From Pelagophyceae sp. CCMP2097 (taxonomy: Eukaryota; Sar; Pelagophyceae), in assembly GCA_026770575.1 (NCBI GenBank), contig MU657737.1:1-30600 (forward strand): 30,600 nucleotides of DNA. The letters run 5' to 3'. The notes beneath the pieces were generated by a model. The model saw only the letters and a program-made list of their open reading frames with translations. It was not told the DNA's origin and did no database searches. Shown here piece by piece: positions 9,701-21,700 of the stretch (positions are counted from its first letter, which is position 1; every line of letters begins with the position of its first letter). Position numbers and translations under genes: made by a program.

Positions 9701-12700
9701 TTTGAAGAGCGCGGCCTTCTTATCGAGCGCCGCGTTCGTCGTCTTTGTGCCGCAGACGCGCTTGGAGTCTGACGCGCTTTGAGTCTGACGCGCTTTGTAG
9801 GCAGCAACTCACCAACACGTGCTGGACCTTTTCCATGGCGAACCACCCCGCCCCAGAATTCTTCGCCGCCGCGGAGCACCAAGCTTCGCCGAAACTCGTC
9901 GACTTTGGCGCCCGGAACCTTGCCAAGTTCGCATGGGCGCTTTGGAAGGCGGGGGCGGGGCCGGAGCTGTTGAAGGACATCTCGGCGGTCATCACTCCAG
10001 GCCTCGACCAGTGCGCCCCGCAACACGTGGCCAACCTCGTCCGAGCGCTCGCATCGACGGCAAACACGAGACCGAAGCAAAACCTGCCGGGGCCGGCGTC
10101 CCTCCAAGAAAACCCGCAAAAATCATATTCCGAGACGGACCGCCACGTCCGCTGCAGGTTCCGCGCCGTCTCCGTGCAGGTGCTGGTCAAGGTGCGCAGG
10201 TGCCTCGCCGCGCCGCGATCTGGGCCAACCCGGCAAAGGCGCACCCTCAAGTCCGGTGTTCGTCTCCCGCGCCAGGGGGCCTCTTTTTGATGCGGGCTTT
10301 GCCTTTTGGGAGCAGCGGGCTTTGCCATTTGGGAGCAGAGGATCGCCCGTTTTCGTGGCATGCCGTGTTGGCGACCAGCCGTTGCAACGCCGATTGTCCG
10401 CAAATTATAAAGAGGAAAGTCCGTTGCAAAGGGGCGCTCAAAAGGCAAAGGGGCGCTGGCCGTTTGTACGGGCCATTCCTCGCAAAGCGCGGTTCCGGGG
10501 CCGTTTCGAGGCCCGTTTGAAACAAGTCCGCGGGTTTTCTGGACCGGGGCCTTGCGGGGCCCCTCGAAAAGGGCCAACACGACGGAGGAATTTGCACAGA
10601 GGATTTGCCGTACGTCGAGTCGCCGCCGAATTCCCCAAGGCCGGAATCGAGGCGTTTCGAGAGGTCCGTTGTTCGAGGTCCGTTGTGTCGACGTTCCGAA
10701 GCGCAAAAGGGCTCCTGGCAAAGGGCTCCCCAAGAGCATTTCGCGTACGAAAAGGGCCCCAAGTACGGTCGCTGAAAAAAGGCCTTTTTGAGAAAAGCGC
10801 CTCTTGTCAAGGTTGCAGGCGTCGTAGGACGGTCCCTTGAACGCCCTCGGAATCGGCCCCGGGCCCGTAGAACTCGATCCCAAAGACGGGCCCCCGGTGA
10901 TTCGGCCCGAAGAATTGGGAAACCCGAAAAGTCGAACCATGGGCCCTTCCCCCCCATGGGCCGAAATGCTCCTCAAAACGCGGCTCCGAAGATGGGACGT
11001 CGAGTGTGCAGCCACAAGGGCCCTATCAGGGCGCCTCGAAAAAGGGCCACCGCCGAAAAGGGGCCCCGAAGGAAAAGTCGTGCAAACGCTCCAAACAAAA
11101 AGGTCCGTCGCCCTGCAGGAGCAGGAAGGATTCGGCGTTGCGCAGACTTGGTGCCAAAATCCCAGGGTTTTTTGGCTTTGTCGAGACCGACCCAACCCGT
11201 CTGAGCAAGGGGCAAACCGTCTGAGCAAGGGGCGGCCCGTCTGAGCAAGGGGCGGCCCGTCTGAGCAAGGGGCGGCCCGTCTGAGCATTCGGCCAGACTC
11301 CAAGACGGGCCAAAACGCAAAGAACCCGGCAAACCAGGGCAAACAAGGGCCAACGCCACGCTGCCTAAGGGCGAATCCGAAGCATGGTCGCAGGAGACGG
11401 CCCCTTGTTTTGAGCCTCTTTCGACGGCTTCTTGTTTTGAGCGTCGCTTTGGTGGTTTCGGGGGCGTTTTCGAAGGCCATCCTCTTGGATTGATTCGAGA
11501 ATGACCAAACTGCGACTCGGAAGGGAGCCACACAGTGCGGTCGATCGTTGGAGGCTGGACGCCCCTCGAAGAACGCCATTCTGGACGGCCTTGAAGGGCG
11601 GTGGCTTGGACCAATGCACCGCATACAGCAGTTGCCACTTGATTGCCCAAAGTCCAAAAACCACGAGGCCAAAAGCCAAGATCCAAAACCAGAGATGTCA
11701 AAATCTCACCAAGATATTTAAAGATTTAATAAAATCCCATTTTTCAAAAAGAGTTATTCTCATTGGAAAATTGATTTGATTCAATCCTAAATGTCCGCCT
11801 TACTGGGATTTTGGCACGCCGTTGGTTTTGGATCTTGGGTTTGTGCTTTTGCTTCTGTCCTTTTTGCTTTTTGCTTTTGGACTTCGGGCAATCGAGTGCT
11901 GTCTATTTTTTTTCTCTGAAAAAGCGTCTTCGGGGCGCCAAGGCGCGTCGATGGTTTTGGACTTTGCGTGGAGGACCTTTCAAAGCGCCCTCGATCTTGC
12001 AAGTGGCCGCAAGAGCAAGAAGCCGGGGCCCCTCCGAGCTTTCGTGCCACGGCCACTGCGACCCTCGGCCCTCTTCTGAGAAAGGGCCGGGTTTCCGGCC
12101 AAACCCGCTCGAAGACGGGGCCGGCCACAATGCAGGCGGGCGACTGCTTGATTCGAAGTTTGTCGACGGGGCACTCGTTTTGTATCCTTTGCACCACGTT
12201 AGGTTTGAGGCGTCGGCTTTGGCGGACGTGGCGTTCTCGTTTGCGGTCTCGGGATTTGAATCCGGCCGTCTTTTTGAAACCATCGCCACCGCCACCGTCA
12301 AACAGCTCCACAAGTTGGACGCCGCCGCCATTTCGAACCTCCTCTGGGCCTTTGCCCAGGCTGGGTACGCCGCCCCGGATCTCTTCGAGGCCGCAGCGTC
12401 CGCGGCGTGCGAAAAGGTCTTCCCCCCAAAGCACGCGGCAGACTTACTCTGGGCCTACGCCCGCGCGGGCGCGTCGAGCGAACCGTATGCGCACAAGCTC
12501 TTTGCCGCCGTGGCCAGGGATGTGCACGGATTCCACCCCCGGGATTTGGCCAAGGTCATTTGGGCCTCCGGTCAAGCCGGCTTCCCCGCAGCTTTCCGAG
12601 CCGGAATCCACGGCGCGGCCGTTGGCAACGTCGGCCTTTTGCCGCCCGTGCGGAGGAGCGCGGGAGAGCGCGCCGTCTTATTTGTGAAGAATTTGAAAAA

Positions 12701-15700
12701 AGAGACGACGGCCTCCGATTTACGATCTTTGGTTTCGGCTTGCAGCGCGGTCCACCGAGTGCGGTTGGGCATGGATCGCGAAACGGGCTTCGGCCGCGGT
12801 TTCGGCTTTGTCACGATCGATCGAGCGGCGTCTGAAATTGTACGAGTGCACCTCGACGGTTTGAAGGTGCACGGCAAGCGCATCTCCGTCGAGATCGCTC
12901 CGCGCGAGGCCGCCGAGGCGCCTCAAAGGCGCGCTTCCAAGTTCAAGGCGGAGAATCGAAGTGCCGCCGTGGCGCTCAGTCGAGCGAAATCGGCCTCCAT
13001 TGCGCTGAATCGGCGCATCCAAGAAACGCAGACGTCGCAGGGCCTCCTCGAGCTCTTTGCCGCCCGCGGACACGACTTCGACAACGTCAATCTCGCGACG
13101 ACGCTGCACAGGCTCGGCGCCCTCCGAGGCGCCGTCGACGAACCGCGAGTGCGCCAGCTGGTGCAAGCGGCCGCGACCAGCGAGTGGCCGCGTCTTGAAT
13201 CGGCCAAGTTTTTAAAGAACTCCGCCTTTGACGGCCTGAGACAGCCCTCCCGCTTTGGTCCGTTGCCGGCATGATAAAGGACCTCGCCAGACCGTCACGG
13301 CCCTCTACGGCCCTCTACGGTCCGTTGCGGCCCAGAGTCGGCCCGACAACGGCCGTGCACGGCCCGATGCGTCCTCTCCTCTACGGACCTCGGCGGACCT
13401 CGATCCTGCGCGGGCCTCAACGGCCCTCAACGGTCCTCGTCGGCCTCTTTGATCCGCCGCAGTCTTCGTAAGGCGCGAGGCGGCTCTGTTTGGTCGTTTA
13501 CCGTCTTGCGACTTGTACGGCCCGAGACACCCCGAAATGCCCCTTTGATGCACCATTGCGCTTCAGTCGCGCCGTATGCGGTCCAAGAACCTGTGCGGGC
13601 ATCCGACGGCCCTCTTTGACCCGACACGGTCCTCTTCGACCCGAGGCGGCCTGCCGCGGCCCTTTAACGATTCTCGGCGGCCCTCTACAGACCTTTTGTG
13701 GACCTCGACCGGACCCTCGACCCTTGTACGCCCCGAGATGGAACAAGACGGTCCTCGATGGCCGCTCGACCTCAGCAGCCCAGTACGGTCCTTGACTGTC
13801 CCTTGTGGTCCTCTTGGGCTCCCTACAGCCGCACATGGACCTCGTCGGACATTCGGCGGCCTTTGTTCCCCTCGACGGGCCTTTTTTGACCACTCTTCGT
13901 CCCCTGTACTGCCCCTTTGTGAGGCGCCGCAATCCTGAAGCGGCCTTGGATGGACTGTTACGGACTTTCGACGGACCTTTCGACGTCGACTGTCCTTCCT
14001 CCGGCCGGAGACGGCTCGATACGGCCCAAAGAAACGACCCTTGTGCGCACGCTTCAAAACAAACGTTGTCGTAAGGCCCCACACGGCACGGAGACGACAC
14101 GAAGACGGCCGAATTCGAAGACCGACGGTCTGCCGTCTCCCTGTCCGAATCCCAGACGCGGAATTCCGATGAAGAATGGTTCGCTAGGTATATCGGCGAC
14201 TTTTTGGAAACCGCGCGAATTGAGCAGCGCGTGCTGGGGCGTCGCCAAACTCGGCAAGGTAGACGCCCCGGCGTTCTTCGAGGCCGTGGCGCTCGCGGCG
14301 CCGAGCACGATGGCGGATTTCCACGCGCAAGAAATTTCAAACACAGCCTGGGCCTTTGCCAAGGCGGGTTTGACATCGCCCGCGCTCTTCGCCGCTTTCG
14401 CGGCGCAAATCGCAGTCAAAGCGCACGATTTCAACGCCCAGGCGCTGTCCAACACGGCCTGGGCCTTTGCGACGGTCGGGTGCGACGTCGAGACGGCCAC
14501 GGAGCTGTGGGGCGCGCTGGATTTCGAAATTTCCAAACGCTCGGGAGAATGCAACGCCCAGGCGATTGCCAACGTTTCGTGGGCCTTTGCAAAGGCGGGG
14601 GCGACGTCGAAGACGCACGCGGGGCTGTCTTCTGCGGCGTCGGCGGAACAAGAAACGAAGCGGGAAACCCGGAAAGAAATGCAAAGACCCAAAACGGCGA
14701 TGCGGAAAACCCGAAAACTTGAAAGCTGTCGGCCGCGCGGCGCAAAGGAGAGGCGCTGGTGGGCTTGCAGGGGCGCTGTATTTGGGCCGGGTCGGGGTTT
14801 CAAGGTGTGCCGTTGCTCCTTATCTGCGCCGTCGCTCCTTATCTGCGCCGTCGCTCCTTATCTGTGCCAAACCAAAGGGCTCGTCTTGGGCGTTTGGTTT
14901 GTGGCCAGACCCGCGGGTTTCCGGGCCAAAACGCAAACGCGGCAAGCCAGGAAGAGAGCCCTTTCGCTGCGAAACGTTTTGGACAGTTCCGAAAGGACAG
15001 TTCCGAAAGGACAGTTCCTTGAACAATCCCAAGAACGGCCCCCACGGACGCTTGGACGGCGGTTTCGAAGACGGCCTCTCGAGACGGTCCAATCGACTGC
15101 TGGCAGTCGCAAAGGACGGCCGCAAAGGACGGTTCCTCGGGCGGGCCCTCGAAAGAACCAAGCGACCGCGCATTCGGCCTTTGAAGTGGCCGCCAAAGAG
15201 GCCGAAGCAAGGGGCCCGCCAAGAGAGTTTTTCAAGAGCATCTGAAAAGAGGCCGAAGCAAGCGACCGCGCAGAGGCCGGGGGCTGCCAAAGAGGCTTCG
15301 AGTCCGTCCGGAGAGCGACTTCGGCGGCCACTTGCCCGGCCTCTACGCGGTCGCCTGCAAGACCTCTTTCAATGTCCCTCGACAAGGCCCCACCGAACGG
15401 TCCGTTTATACGGTCTCTTTGGACGGCGCCTCTTGAAGAGGAGGCCTCTCTTGTTGGTCCCGTCTCGACGTTCCCTCGAAACGGCGCCTTTAGGCGGCCC
15501 CTTGAAAAGGTCTTTCTCGTCGGCCTTTCGAAGGGCCCCTCGAAACGGCCTCTCTGTCAAGACGGCCCTTCCGAGACGGCCCCAAGAAGACGGCCCCCCT
15601 CACCGGGCCTTCGAGAGGGCCGCTCGAAACGGCCCCTTTTGACGGTCCTTTGAGACGGCCACTCGAGACGGCCCTTTGAGACGGCCCCTCGAAAAAGGCG

Positions 15701-18700
15701 CCTCTGGACGGCCCCTCGAGAGGGCCCCTCGAGGCGGGCCTTGGAACCGGCGCCTCAAGACGGCGCCTCAAGACGGCCACTCGAGACGGCGCATGGGACG
15801 GTGCCTCGAAAACCCCCATTGAGAAGGCCCCTCGAAACGGCGCCTCGACGGCCCCTCGAGAGGGCCCCTCGAGTAGGCCACTCTCGCCGGCTCCTCGAAA
15901 CGATCCCTTCAAACCGCTCTTCGGGACGACAACTCGAGAAGGTCACTCGAGACTGCCCCTCGAGAGAGAGAGAGAGCCCCTCGAAGCGGTCTCTTGAAAT
16001 GGCATCTCAAAAGAGGCCTTGAAAGCGACGGCGCATTCGGCCGTGCAACTGAACCGCCAAAGAGGCCTTGCAGGGGCCCGACTGTCAAACACCCGGTAGC
16101 GGCGCCGTACAGCCAGGAGCAGGGGCGGTGTCTTCGGGTCGGGCCGGGTTGCTCAATCTGTGCCGCACCCAAAGGGTCGCGGGTTTGTCTCTGCGACCAA
16201 ACCCGTCTTCGAGAGGTCGGGCACGGCAAAACCCGCGGGTCGACGGGTCGGCCAAACCGCGCAAGCCCTGCAAACCCGACCCGCGGGTTGAAGGGCAAAC
16301 CCAAACTCGTCGCTGCTCCTATCTCCGGTCCCTCGAGACGGACCCTCGAGGCGACTCCTCGAGACGGCCCCTCAAGACGCCCCTTTCGATGTCCATTCGA
16401 AACGGCGACTTGAGATGGCCCCTGGAGACGGCCATTTGAAACGGCGCCTCGAGACGGCCTCTTGAGACGGCCCTTCGAAACGGCCCCTCAAGACGCCCCT
16501 TTCGACGTCCATTCGAAACGGCGCCTTGAGATGGCCCCTGGGGACGGTCATTCCAGACGCTGCCTTTCGACGGCCCCTCGAGACGGCCCCTCGAGACGGC
16601 CCCTTAAGACGGCCGCTCGAAAAGGCGCCTTATGACGGCCCCTCGGGATGGTGCCTCGAAATGACCCCTGGAGATGGCTATTCGAAACGGCGCCTCGAGA
16701 CGGCGCCTCGAGACGGTGCTTCGAGTCGGTGCCTCGAGACGACCCCTCGAAATGGCGCCTCGGGAAGGCCCCTCTCTCTCTGGCCCCTCGATACGGCCCT
16801 TGAGACGGCCCTTTCGATAGCGCCTTGAGACGGCTCATCGAGACGGCCCATCGAGACGGCCGCTCGAAACGGCGCCTTGAGACGGCCCCTTAGGAAGGCA
16901 CCTCGAAATGGCGCCTCGAGAAGGCTCCTCTCTCCGGCCCCTCGAGACGGCCCCTGGGGACGGCCATTCGAAACGGCGCCGTTTCGACGGCCCCTGGAGA
17001 CGGCCCCAGGAGATGGCCATTCGAAACGGCCCCTCGAGACGACCCCTCGAAACGGCCCCTCGAGACGTCCCTTTCGATTGCCATTCGAAACGGCGCCGTT
17101 TCGACGGCCCCTCGAGAGCCTCGGACGGCCTCTCGGACGGTCGCTTGGGCGGGTCCCATTTGACAATTCCTTTGGACAATTCCTTTGGACAATTCCTTTG
17201 GACAATTCCTTTGGACAATTCCTTTGAATGTCCCGGAGATGGGCCGGGCCCTATGTGACAATCGCTTTGATTGGCGGGCCCTCGAGGGTCCCTTGGACGG
17301 TCACTCGACTGCCAGGCCCCTCGACTGCGGCCCCTTTGCGATGTCCCCTGGACGGTCCCTCGGAGTAACAAAGGCTGCACTTCCCAGGACGGGAGATGGT
17401 AGAACGACGTGATCGCTAAAAGGATATTCCAACGGACTGGACGATGTCATCCTAACATCGTCCTTATCCTAACATCGTCCTTCCGTCTTTCTTTAAGCGA
17501 TCACACCGTTCTACCATCGGCTCCGTCCGGGAGCCTGGGAGGTGCTCCTCTGCGACGTCCCCTGGACGGGCCCTTGGACGGTCGATCGGACGGTCGCTCG
17601 GAGTCCGAACCCTCCGTGGCCCGCTGTTCGATAGGGGCCTTACAAGCTGAGATACATGTTTGAGCTTGGCCCCCTTCCAAAAGTTCAAAGAGACGTTAAT
17701 CGCTGAAAAGGCAACGTTCACGAATCACGCTAAGAGTGGCGTTTTCGGACTCGCCGCTTCAGCGCGCGTCGAATGCGCTAGGCGGAGTCTTGAATCTCAA
17801 AACGGTTATTTTTTTATTTTGGGTTAGGGTTAGGATTGTGTTTTCTATAAAACGCAACCCGAACTCTACCCCTAACTCTAACCCGTACCTTTAAAAAAAT
17901 GAATGTTTTGAGATTTAAGACGAGCGCATTCGACGCGTGCTGAAGCGGCGAGTCCGAAAACGCTACTTTGAGCGTGATTTAAAAAAGTTGCATTTTTCAA
18001 GCGATAAATGCCCTTTGAACTTTTGGAAGGGGGTCAAACTGACATATTTATCTCAGCTTAGAAGTCGCCTTTCGAGCAGCGGACAACGGAAGGTTGGGGT
18101 ACGTGGCGGTTAGGGTACGTGGCGGTTCCGGAATTCGGACCGTGCCAGAATTATAGGGGCCCCCGTAGGGGGTAAGCCCTCTGAAGGACGCCTACTCTAA
18201 AGGACGCCTACCCAAGGAAGGGTCCCCGTAGGGGGTAAGCCCTTCTTCGCTAAATGAGCAAAATATCAGAAATCCATCGCTAAAAATTAATAAATACAAG
18301 CGTTCTTTAGAGGGCGTACCCCCTACGGGGGCCCCTGTATGACATGGGGGCGGCCCCTCATGTGGCCGTCGTAAGATCTCCCTCAAGCTGGGCCTCGTAC
18401 GATATCCGATGATCAGGGTTGATAATACATTCGCCCAATTATATCTTGGAGAACTTGGACTTGATTGAAAACGCAATAAAATCACCATAACGGCCCTTAA
18501 AAAATGTGAACGGCATTGAAGGCTGATTTGATTTGGGCTGCCTGCGGGAGCCTGGATGGTCGCAAGTGGCCGCTCAAGAGGCCTCGCAGGGGGGCGTACT
18601 GTCCAACTTCCGGGGGCGAGCAGGGACAGTGTTTCCGGGACTTGAATCTTTGCCGCACCCTCGCACTCTCGGGTCGCGGGTTTGGAAGAACGACCCGTCT

Positions 18701-21700
18701 TCGCGGGTTGGGGCCACGGCCAGACCCGCGGGTCAACGGGGAAGGCCAACACGCTCGAACCCAGCAAGCCCGCGGGTCTTTAGGCCAAACCCGAATCCGT
18801 CGCTGCTCCTCTGAGTGACGAGCTGAGCTTGTGAACTCCAAGCTCAGCTCGTGGGTTCCAAGCCGCGCCTTTTGTTCTCTGGGATTTTTATCTGTGCGAC
18901 GGTTGAGGCGGGCCCGGGGCTCGGGGATAATGTGGCGGTGGGAGCGGTGGCGTCGGGAGCGGCGTTGAGAGCGGGCGCGTTTGAAAGGCCTTCCCGCCCC
19001 AGACTCGGCCCACCTCCCGCCCCGCGCCGCTCCAGAAACTGCGCCCCCACCCGACGTCCAATGACCACGCCGCAGCCAGGGGCCGAGGTACGGATCTCGT
19101 TCTGACGGGCGCCCCCATGCGGGCTCTCTCCCTGGGGCCGTAAGGCCTCAGGCGAAAAGGTGCGGGGCGTCACGCGAAAAGGGCGCCCCGCACCTTGACC
19201 GACTCGCCGATGCCAGGCGATGTTGGTCACTGGGCCGCCGGGGACGAAGCCGCAGTCAGGGGGAGTCGATCCTGTGGTCTCCCCCGTCTGGGCTCCCCCG
19301 AAAGGTGCCATGCTCGACGGGCGCCCTTTCCTTTGGTTCTCGTGTGCCTGGTCACCGTCGTTGTAGGTTGGACGCGCTGGCAGAAGCAGCTCGCACCAAG
19401 ATGGCCGCGTTCACGTCGCAAAACCTCGCCAATACCGTCTGGGCCTTTGCGACGGCGGGCCACGCGGCGCCGGAGCTCTTCGAGGCGGCGGCGGAGGCAG
19501 CGAGCAAGAAGATGGCCTCGTGGGGCGCGGCGCGCCCTTTCTTGAAAACCGTTTTTTTTTTTAAACGATTCGAATACAACCTTGCAAACATGGAGACTGA
19601 GGCTCGCGTGGCGGCCTGTGTGCGCGGCAGAAAGGGCACAGGTGCCCATCGCAGAGCATCGTTGCCGGAGACTGATCAGAGGGTCGCAGCGCTCATGCCT
19701 CAAACGTCGCCGCCGAAGCGCCTCCGTAGGTTCACCCCCCAAGAGCTGACAAACGTCGCCTGGTCCTACGCGACGGCGGGCGTCGAGGCGCCGTCGCTCT
19801 TCGAGGCGGTGGCAACCGAGTCGACGAAGAAACTGGCGTCGTGGCGTTTCCGCGTCCCCAAACCGAAAGCGATGCGCCCGACAAGCCTCGTTGGCCAATC
19901 GCCATGAAGTTCGAGGTCGGCAAACCCTCGGCGGCGCCAGGGGCATCACAAGGCCTCTCGAGACTGCATCTTCGGGAAGCGGAAGCGTCCTTTCGATGAG
20001 GCAAAGAGTCGTTTCCAGCGGAATGCTCAGGGGTTTTGTAGTAGAGATATTAAAAATGGCCCCGTCGGACCGCCGTTTTGCGATTTTCGCGCGGGGCGGC
20101 GGCCGCCCGAGCGAGGTCCGACGTAGGTTTTCTGCCCAACATCTCGCGAACCACGCCTGGGCCTTTGCGCGCGCCCGCGTACGAGGCGGCCTTTGCAAAA
20201 TTACGATTCGGCGCCGCATCCAAACCCGTTGACCACGACGCGTGCATTGGGTGACCCAGGGGACGATGCAAGGATGTTGCCGTCTTCAGATCCGGCGCCG
20301 GGTGGTGGATGGAGCGCAAGGCGCCGTCCTCCGATGGATCCACGCTTCCCGGTCTTGTCTGCGACACGGTGAATGACCCAGGAGACAAAGTGAGCGAGTG
20401 GGACCAAAAGTGATGAGTCCCCTCCTCTCCCAAGTCCCCTCCACCAGAGCTCTGCGACCGGGCGCATCTTCGAATCAGTGCCGCGACCCGTATACCACGA
20501 GCAGCGAAAGGGTTCGGGTTTGCTCTAAAAACCCGCAGCCTTGCCGGGTTGGAGCGTGTTGGCCGACCCGTATACCCGCGGGTCTAGCCCGGACCCGAAC
20601 CCGACACGAGAAGAGAGGTATCTCGACAAACCCGCGACCCGTTTTGGGTTTGGCACAGATTGAAAACCCGCCATTGCACGGCCGAATGCGCGGTCGCTTG
20701 CAAGGCCTCTTTTGAGATGCCCTGAAAGAGCCCGGAAAGACGGGCCCCTGCAGAGGCCTCTTTCAATTGGATCGCACAGGAACCGCACGTCTTTCGAGCG
20801 GCGGCCCTCGGAAAGGCGCCCGCGGCGCGGATCGGGCCTCGGGGGCCACGGCCCACGCGACGTTTCGAGGGGCCGAGTGGTCGTCTCGAAGGGCCGTTTT
20901 AAGAGACCGCTTCGAGGGGCCCTCTCGGGGGCAGTCTCGAGTGACTGTTTCGAGTGGTCGTCTCGAAGGGCCGTTTCAAGGGACCGATTCGAGGGGCCGG
21001 CGAGAGTGGCCTTCTTGAGGGGCTGACTCGAGGGGCCCTCCAAAGGCGCCGTTTCGAGGGGCCTTCTCAAGGGGCTTTTTCGAGGCACCGTCTCATGCGC
21101 CGTTTAGAAGGGCTGTCCAAAGGCACCGTCTCGAGCGGCCGTCTTGAGGCGCCGTTTCGAAGGGCCGCCTCAAGGGGCCCTCTCGAGGGGTCGTCCAGAG
21201 GCGCCGTTTCGAGGAATCGTCTCGAGGGGCCGTCTCGAGGGGCCGTCTAAAGTGGCTGTTTCGAGGGGCCCTCTCGAAGGGCTGGCGAGAGGGGCCGTCT
21301 CGAGGGGCCGTCTCGTAGGGCCGTCAGACAGAGAGGCCGTTTCGAGGGGCCCTATAAGAGTCCGGCGAGCAAGGCCTTTTCGAGGGGCCGTCTCGAGGAG
21401 CGTTCAAGGGACCTTGAAAGAGGCCTTGCAAGCGACCGCGCAGAGGCACCATTCAGGCTCCCGCAGGGAGCCTCTGGTTCCTCCTGGGGAAGTGGTAGGA
21501 GGGGATGCGCGCCCAATGTTTTTGATAGCCGTTCCGAAAAGGCTTGGGTCCGTTCGCCCTCCGTAGTGGACTTCAGGCCCCATTTTAGACTTGATAAATT
21601 CTCAAAAGATGGCTTATTGACAATTCCAAGTCCAAAAGGGGAAAGTTTCCGGAAATTTGAGATTAGTCGGTCTTTGGTGGCTAGTATCTCAGCTCTCCGG

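Larger units (their letters stand above)
8309..9800 (+). other. Main gene intron 4 (1492 nt), repeat-filled
   Basis: It contains a MITE-like copy (8411-8620), a GACGGCCCC array (8640-9110), a 25-bp triplicate (9135-9209) and a companion-unit fragment (9225-9290). It then has largely unique GC-rich DNA in which GCACCCGATTTGCCGCATC occurs twice (9345 and 9489). A short 'GTCTGACGCGCTTTG' duplication immediately precedes the acceptor. Confidence 0.8.
10200..12202 (+). other. Main gene intron 6 (2003 nt), repeat-filled
   Basis: It contains a 23-bp duplication (10295-10341), degenerate GGGGCC/CGAAAA-rich DNA, a 20-bp tandem (11199-11294) and an AT-rich foldback (11621-11903). A degenerate fragment resembling the MITE-like element lies at 12090-12125. 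A 650-codon frame on the - strand across this intron is compositional. Confidence 0.8.
14627..19366 (+). other. Main gene intron 8 (4740 nt), largest intron
   Basis: It holds in order a partial MITE-like copy, a 19-bp tandem, companion units, two long GACGGCCCC arrays around a full MITE-like copy, a 13-bp tandem, three successive foldback elements (17374-18342), another MITE-like copy, and two perfect short hairpins. Bases 18860-19366 are otherwise unique GC-rich DNA with no supported gene. Confidence 0.82.

Noticed and set aside
9720..11672. 650-codon open frame on the - strand
   Set aside because: It spans an exon of the main gene on the other strand, an intron tandem repeat and degenerate arrays. 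The translation has no domain. Openness follows from the GC-rich repeat composition.
13192..13274. Continuing exon 7 to the stop at 13272
   Set aside because: Reading through gives a tail entering the ACGGCCC array, while splicing at 13192 aligns exactly with the corresponding exon 3 region and keeps the overall phase.
17816..17836. Telomere repeat (TTAGGG) as a chromosome end
   Set aside because: Only about two units, embedded in a palindrome inside an intron, with coding exons on both sides.
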